A stretch of DNA of 8,853 nucleotides from Candidatus Omnitrophota bacterium (lineage in GTDB: Bacteria > Omnitrophota > Gorgyraeia > Zapsychrales > Zapsychraceae), in assembly GCA_020430005.1 (NCBI GenBank), contig JAGQKQ010000065.1, forward strand, positions 1 through 8,853, read 5' to 3'. How positions within the stretch are numbered: the first letter of the stretch is position 1; the number at the start of each line of letters is the position of its first letter. The notes below the pieces were generated by a model, which was not told where the DNA came from, did not search any database, and saw only the letters and a list, made by a program, of their open reading frames with translations. A program made the position numbers and the translations under genes. Of this stretch, positions 6,049-8,853 are shown piece by piece.

Positions 6049-6050
6049 AT

Positions 6051-6124
6051 GTTGCTCGTTGCTTGTCGCTCGTTGCTCGCATTTTTTGGTTTTCACGAGC
6101 GACGAGCAACCAGAGACGAGCGAC
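6051..6124. repeat. Heptamer-armed imperfect hairpin between aceE and aceF
   Basis: The arms at 6051-6079 and 6096-6124 pair at 23 of 29 positions around a 16-base loop that is T-rich with a central GG on the + strand. The left arm reads GTTGCTC, GTTGCTT, GTCGCTC, GTTGCTC. The right arm, on the opposite strand, reads GTCGCTC, GTCTCTG, GTTGCTC, GTCGCTC. It abuts the aceE stop codon directly and ends 2 bases before the aceF Shine-Dalgarno. Mismatches that would be G-U pairs in RNA are more frequent if the + strand is read. No T-run directly follows on the mRNA strand. It shares architecture, but not unit sequence, with the element at 4660-4733. Confidence 0.82.
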
Positions 6125-8806
6125 TTAAGATATCATTGGATTTAATTTATCCGGACTAATGCCCAGCTTCTTGGCCGCCATTTCCATATCTTCGGTTTTA
6201 ATTTTACCTTCTTCCGCTAACGATAATAAAGTCGCGAAGACGATATGTTTGGCATCAACTTCAAAGAAGTCGCGCAAGGCTTTGCGGCTTTCGCTTCTTC
6301 CGAATCCGTCTGTTCCCAAATATTTGGCTGTTCCGGGAACCCAGCGGGAAATACCGTCGGCCAAGGCTTTCATATTATCCGAAACAAATGTAAAGACGCC
6401 TTTTTCTTTGGAGAGCGCTTCGGTGATGAAAGGGGTCTTTTTGTTTTTATTGGCGTTTAATAGATTTTCGCGTTCCGCATGAAGAGCCTCTCGACGAAGT
6501 TCGACATAGCTGGTCACGCTCCAGATATCCGCGGAAACATTAAATTCATCTTCCAGAATTTTCTGGGCTTCTAAAACCTGTGTACAGATTGCCCCGCTTC
6601 CAAACAGATGTGCTTTGAGGTCACTTTGTTTTTCAGAGGCTTTAAATCGGTACATCCCTTTTAAAATATCTTCATCTGTACAATGTTCCGGTCGCGGCGG
6701 CATGATATGGTTTTGGTTACCAACGCTGATGTAATAGAAGATGTCTTCACCATTTTCATACATCTGATGAATACCTTCACGAATGATCACGGCAATTTCA
6801 TAAGCGAAGCAAGGGTCATACGCTTTACAAGTCGGCACAGTAGAGAACATCAAATGGCTATGCCCGTCCTGATGCTGAAGACCTTCACCGTTTAAGGTTG
6901 TACGTCCGGCGGTTCCACCAATTAAAAACCCACGGCAACGAGAATCTGCTGCAGCCCACACTAAGTCACCCACACGTTGTGGTCCGAACATAGAGTAGTA
7001 AATATAAAATGGAATTGTCGGCACGCCTTGCGTAGAATACGCTGTTCCGGCCGCGATAAAGGAAGACATGGAACCGGCTTCATTAATGCCTTCTTCTAAA
7101 ATTTGTCCGTCTTTCGCTTCCTTATAATATAGAAGACTATCGGAGTCGACCGGATCGTAAAGCTGTCCGACACTGGAATAAATTCCACATTGGCGGAATA
7201 AGGATTCCATACCGAACGTTCGCGCTTCGTCAGGAATGATCGGAACTATATATTTGCCGATTTCAGGATCTTTTAGAATCTTCGATAAAATCCGGACGTA
7301 CGCCATGGTCGATGATAGCTCGCGGTCTCCGGAACCGGCATTAAATTCTTCAAAGAGTTCAACCGGCGGTGTTTTTAATTTTTGACATTCCGATTGCCGT
7401 GATGGCATATAACCGCCCAATTCTTTACGGCGTTCATGCATGTATTTCATCTCTTCCGAGTCTTCCGGCAATTTAAAGAAAGGCGATCCGGAGACGTCTT
7501 CATCCGAAAGAGGAATGTTGAAACGTGTACGGAATTGCTTTAACTCTTCTTCATTGAGTTTTTTCTGGTTATGCGCAACGTTTTTACCTTCACCACTTTC
7601 CCCAAGTCCGTAACCTTTAATGGTTTTGGCCAGGATAATGGTTGGCGCGCCTTTAAATTCCGTGGCCGCTTTATAAGCCGCGTAAACCTTTTGTGGATCA
7701 TGCCCGCCGCGTTTTAAATCGCATAATTGATCATCAGAAAGATGCTCGGCAAGCTTAAGAATATCGGGATCTTTTCCAAAGAATTTTTCCCGGATATATT
7801 TGCCGGATTCGACAGAAAATTTTTGATATTCCCCGTCGACCACTTCACCCATACGGCGGGCTAGTTTGCCGGTGACATCTTTTTCTAAAAGGGGATCCCA
7901 ATCGCTGCCCCAGATAACTTTAAGGACATTCCACTGAGCACCACGGAAGGCGGCTTCCAATTCCTGGATAATTTTACCATTCCCGCGAACCGGTCCGTCC
8001 AAACGCTGAAGGTTACAGTTGACGACAAAAATAAGGTTATCTAATTTTTCACGGGAAGCCATGGTAATCGCTCCCAATGTTTCCGGTTCATCACACTCAC
8101 CGTCACCTAAAAAGGCCCAAACCTTGGCATCATCTTTAGGTTTTAATCCACGATTTTCAAGATAGCGCATGTAGCGCGCCTGATAGATTGCGCAAATAGG
8201 ACCTAATCCCATAGAAACGGTTGGAAATTGCCAGAAGTTCGGCATTAACCATGGATGAGGATAAGAGGATAATCCGCTGACATCCTGAAGTTCACGTCGG
8301 AAATTCTCTAGATTTTGTTCACTAAGGCGTCCTTCCACAAAGGCGCGCGCGTAAATACCGGGAGACGCGTGTCCCTGGAAGTAAACAAAGTCTCCGCAAA
8401 AGTCTTTGGTGCGTGCGCGGAAGAAATGATTAAAACCAACTTCATAAAGTGTGGCGGATGACGCGTATGTTGAAATATGGCCGCCGATACCGGCTTCATT
8501 ACGGTTACCGCGTACAACCATCGCCATCGCATTCCAGCGGATGATACTTTTAATGCGGCGTTCAATTTCGCGGCTGCCCGGCATAACCGGCTGATCACTT
8601 TTAGCGATGGTGTTGATGTAAGGGGTGTTAACAGTAAACGGGAGGGTAACTCCGGCTTCCTGGGCCCGGATTTGTAATTGCTGAAGAATTTTTTGGGCTT
8701 GTTCTTCAGATCCATGCTTTAAAACATAATCCAGGGAACTTAACCATTCCTGGATTTCTAATTCATCCACATTGGACACATTTCCTTTGACGTCACCAGA
8801 ATCCAT
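6125..8806 (-). CDS. aceE: Pyruvate dehydrogenase E1 component, homodimeric type
   Basis: This 893-residue thiamine-diphosphate enzyme decarboxylates pyruvate and acetylates the E2 lipoyl group. It is collinear with E. coli AceE (887 residues). The ThDP/Mg motif runs from GDGECDEPE (234-242) to NCNLQRLDG (263-271). The conserved active-site histidines occur in GGHISTYAS (H110), FQGHASPG (H146), KNVAHNQKK (H412, in the mobile active-site loop) and LQHQDGHSH (H645). The catalytic glutamate is in EEGINEAG (E572). The C-terminus ends in KLNPMIS, like the KVNPRLA of E. coli, so the gene is complete. AGAAGGG lies 7 bases before the ATG at 8806. It is the first gene of the aceE-aceF-lpdA operon. The promoter is probably near or beyond the right edge, and no pdhR-like regulator is visible in the window. 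Confidence 0.98.
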   Translation of the reverse strand: MDSGDVKGNVSNVDELEIQEWLSSLDYVLKHGSEEQAQKILQQLQIRAQEAGVTLPFTVNTPYINTIAKSDQPVMPGSREIERRIKSIIRWNAMAMVVRGNRNEAGIGGHISTYASSATLYEVGFNHFFRARTKDFCGDFVYFQGHASPGIYARAFVEGRLSEQNLENFRRELQDVSGLSSYPHPWLMPNFWQFPTVSMGLGPICAIYQARYMRYLENRGLKPKDDAKVWAFLGDGECDEPETLGAITMASREKLDNLIFVVNCNLQRLDGPVRGNGKIIQELEAAFRGAQWNVLKVIWGSDWDPLLEKDVTGKLARRMGEVVDGEYQKFSVESGKYIREKFFGKDPDILKLAEHLSDDQLCDLKRGGHDPQKVYAAYKAATEFKGAPTIILAKTIKGYGLGESGEGKNVAHNQKKLNEEELKQFRTRFNIPLSDEDVSGSPFFKLPEDSEEMKYMHERRKELGGYMPSRQSECQKLKTPPVELFEEFNAGSGDRELSSTMAYVRILSKILKDPEIGKYIVPIIPDEARTFGMESLFRQCGIYSSVGQLYDPVDSDSLLYYKEAKDGQILEEGINEAGSMSSFIAAGTAYSTQGVPTIPFYIYYSMFGPQRVGDLVWAAADSRCRGFLIGGTAGRTTLNGEGLQHQDGHSHLMFSTVPTCKAYDPCFAYEIAVIIREGIHQMYENGEDIFYYISVGNQNHIMPPRPEHCTDEDILKGMYRFKASEKQSDLKAHLFGSGAICTQVLEAQKILEDEFNVSADIWSVTSYVELRREALHAERENLLNANKNKKTPFITEALSKEKGVFTFVSDNMKALADGISRWVPGTAKYLGTDGFGRSESRKALRDFFEVDAKHIVFATLLSLAEEGKIKTEDMEMAAKKLGISPDKLNPMIS

Positions 8807-8853
8807 AATTTAACCCTTCTAGTTTAATAAGTGAATAAAATATCTATAGATTT
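8807..8853 (-). promoter_or_regulatory. aceE leader with ribosome-binding site
   Basis: The 47 bases before aceE are AT-rich and contain AGAAGGG (8814-8820), 7 bases before the ATG. Possible -10-like strings (TATTAA, TATAGA on the minus strand) occur, but no -35 at proper spacing can be confirmed because the window ends. I do not assign a promoter. Confidence 0.6.

Noticed and set aside
6051..6124. Heptamer elements as CRISPR repeats or insertion-sequence ends
   Set aside because: The units are only 7 bp with no spacers, there is no cas gene or transposase, and no target-site duplication is visible around them.

Overview
This window comes from a bacterium with moderate G+C. It is probably Gram-negative: the PEP-CTERM surface protein implies an exosortase system, and the pyruvate dehydrogenase (PDH) is of the homodimeric AceE type. 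The combination of AceE, a one-lipoyl AceF and an E3 with its own N-terminal lipoyl domain is best known from beta- and gammaproteobacteria. Environmental candidate phyla with PEP-CTERM proteins, such as Omnitrophota, cannot be excluded from sequence alone. There are no phylogenetic marker genes, tRNAs, rRNAs, CRISPR arrays or transposons here.

Left part (1-1042, + strand): the 3' tail of an unidentified gene overlaps by 13 bp the start of a gene for an FHA-domain membrane protein with about five transmembrane helices. It converges on a UPF0114/YqhA-family inner-membrane protein on the minus strand. That gene has a good sigma70-type promoter placed so close to the ATG that its mRNA is predicted to be leaderless or nearly so.

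Middle (1553-2861): a strong intrinsic terminator (11-bp perfect stem plus T7) ends a monocistronic minus-strand gene for a secreted PEP-CTERM protein of unknown function. Upstream lies a 339-bp AT-rich non-coding stretch holding a likely promoter, a leader of about 130 nt with an inverted repeat, and the 3' end of the PDH operon.

Right part (2862-8853, minus strand): a compact operon aceE-aceF-lpdA encodes all three components of the PDH complex (pyruvate + CoA + NAD+ to acetyl-CoA + CO2 + NADH). All recognisable catalytic residues are present. E2 and E3 carry near-duplicate lipoyl domains.

The most unusual signal is in the two intergenic gaps of this operon. Each gap is almost wholly filled by a long imperfect hairpin whose arms are four tandem degenerate heptamers and whose loop is T-rich with a central GG on the + strand. 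The two hairpins use different heptamers (NGTGRTC-like and GTYGCTC-like) but the same architecture. A third short run of GTTGCTG-like heptamers sits inside lpdA, in the codons for the linker between the lipoyl and E3 domains. Together these look like members of a dispersed heptamer-repeat family that sits between co-transcribed genes and occasionally inside linker-coding DNA.
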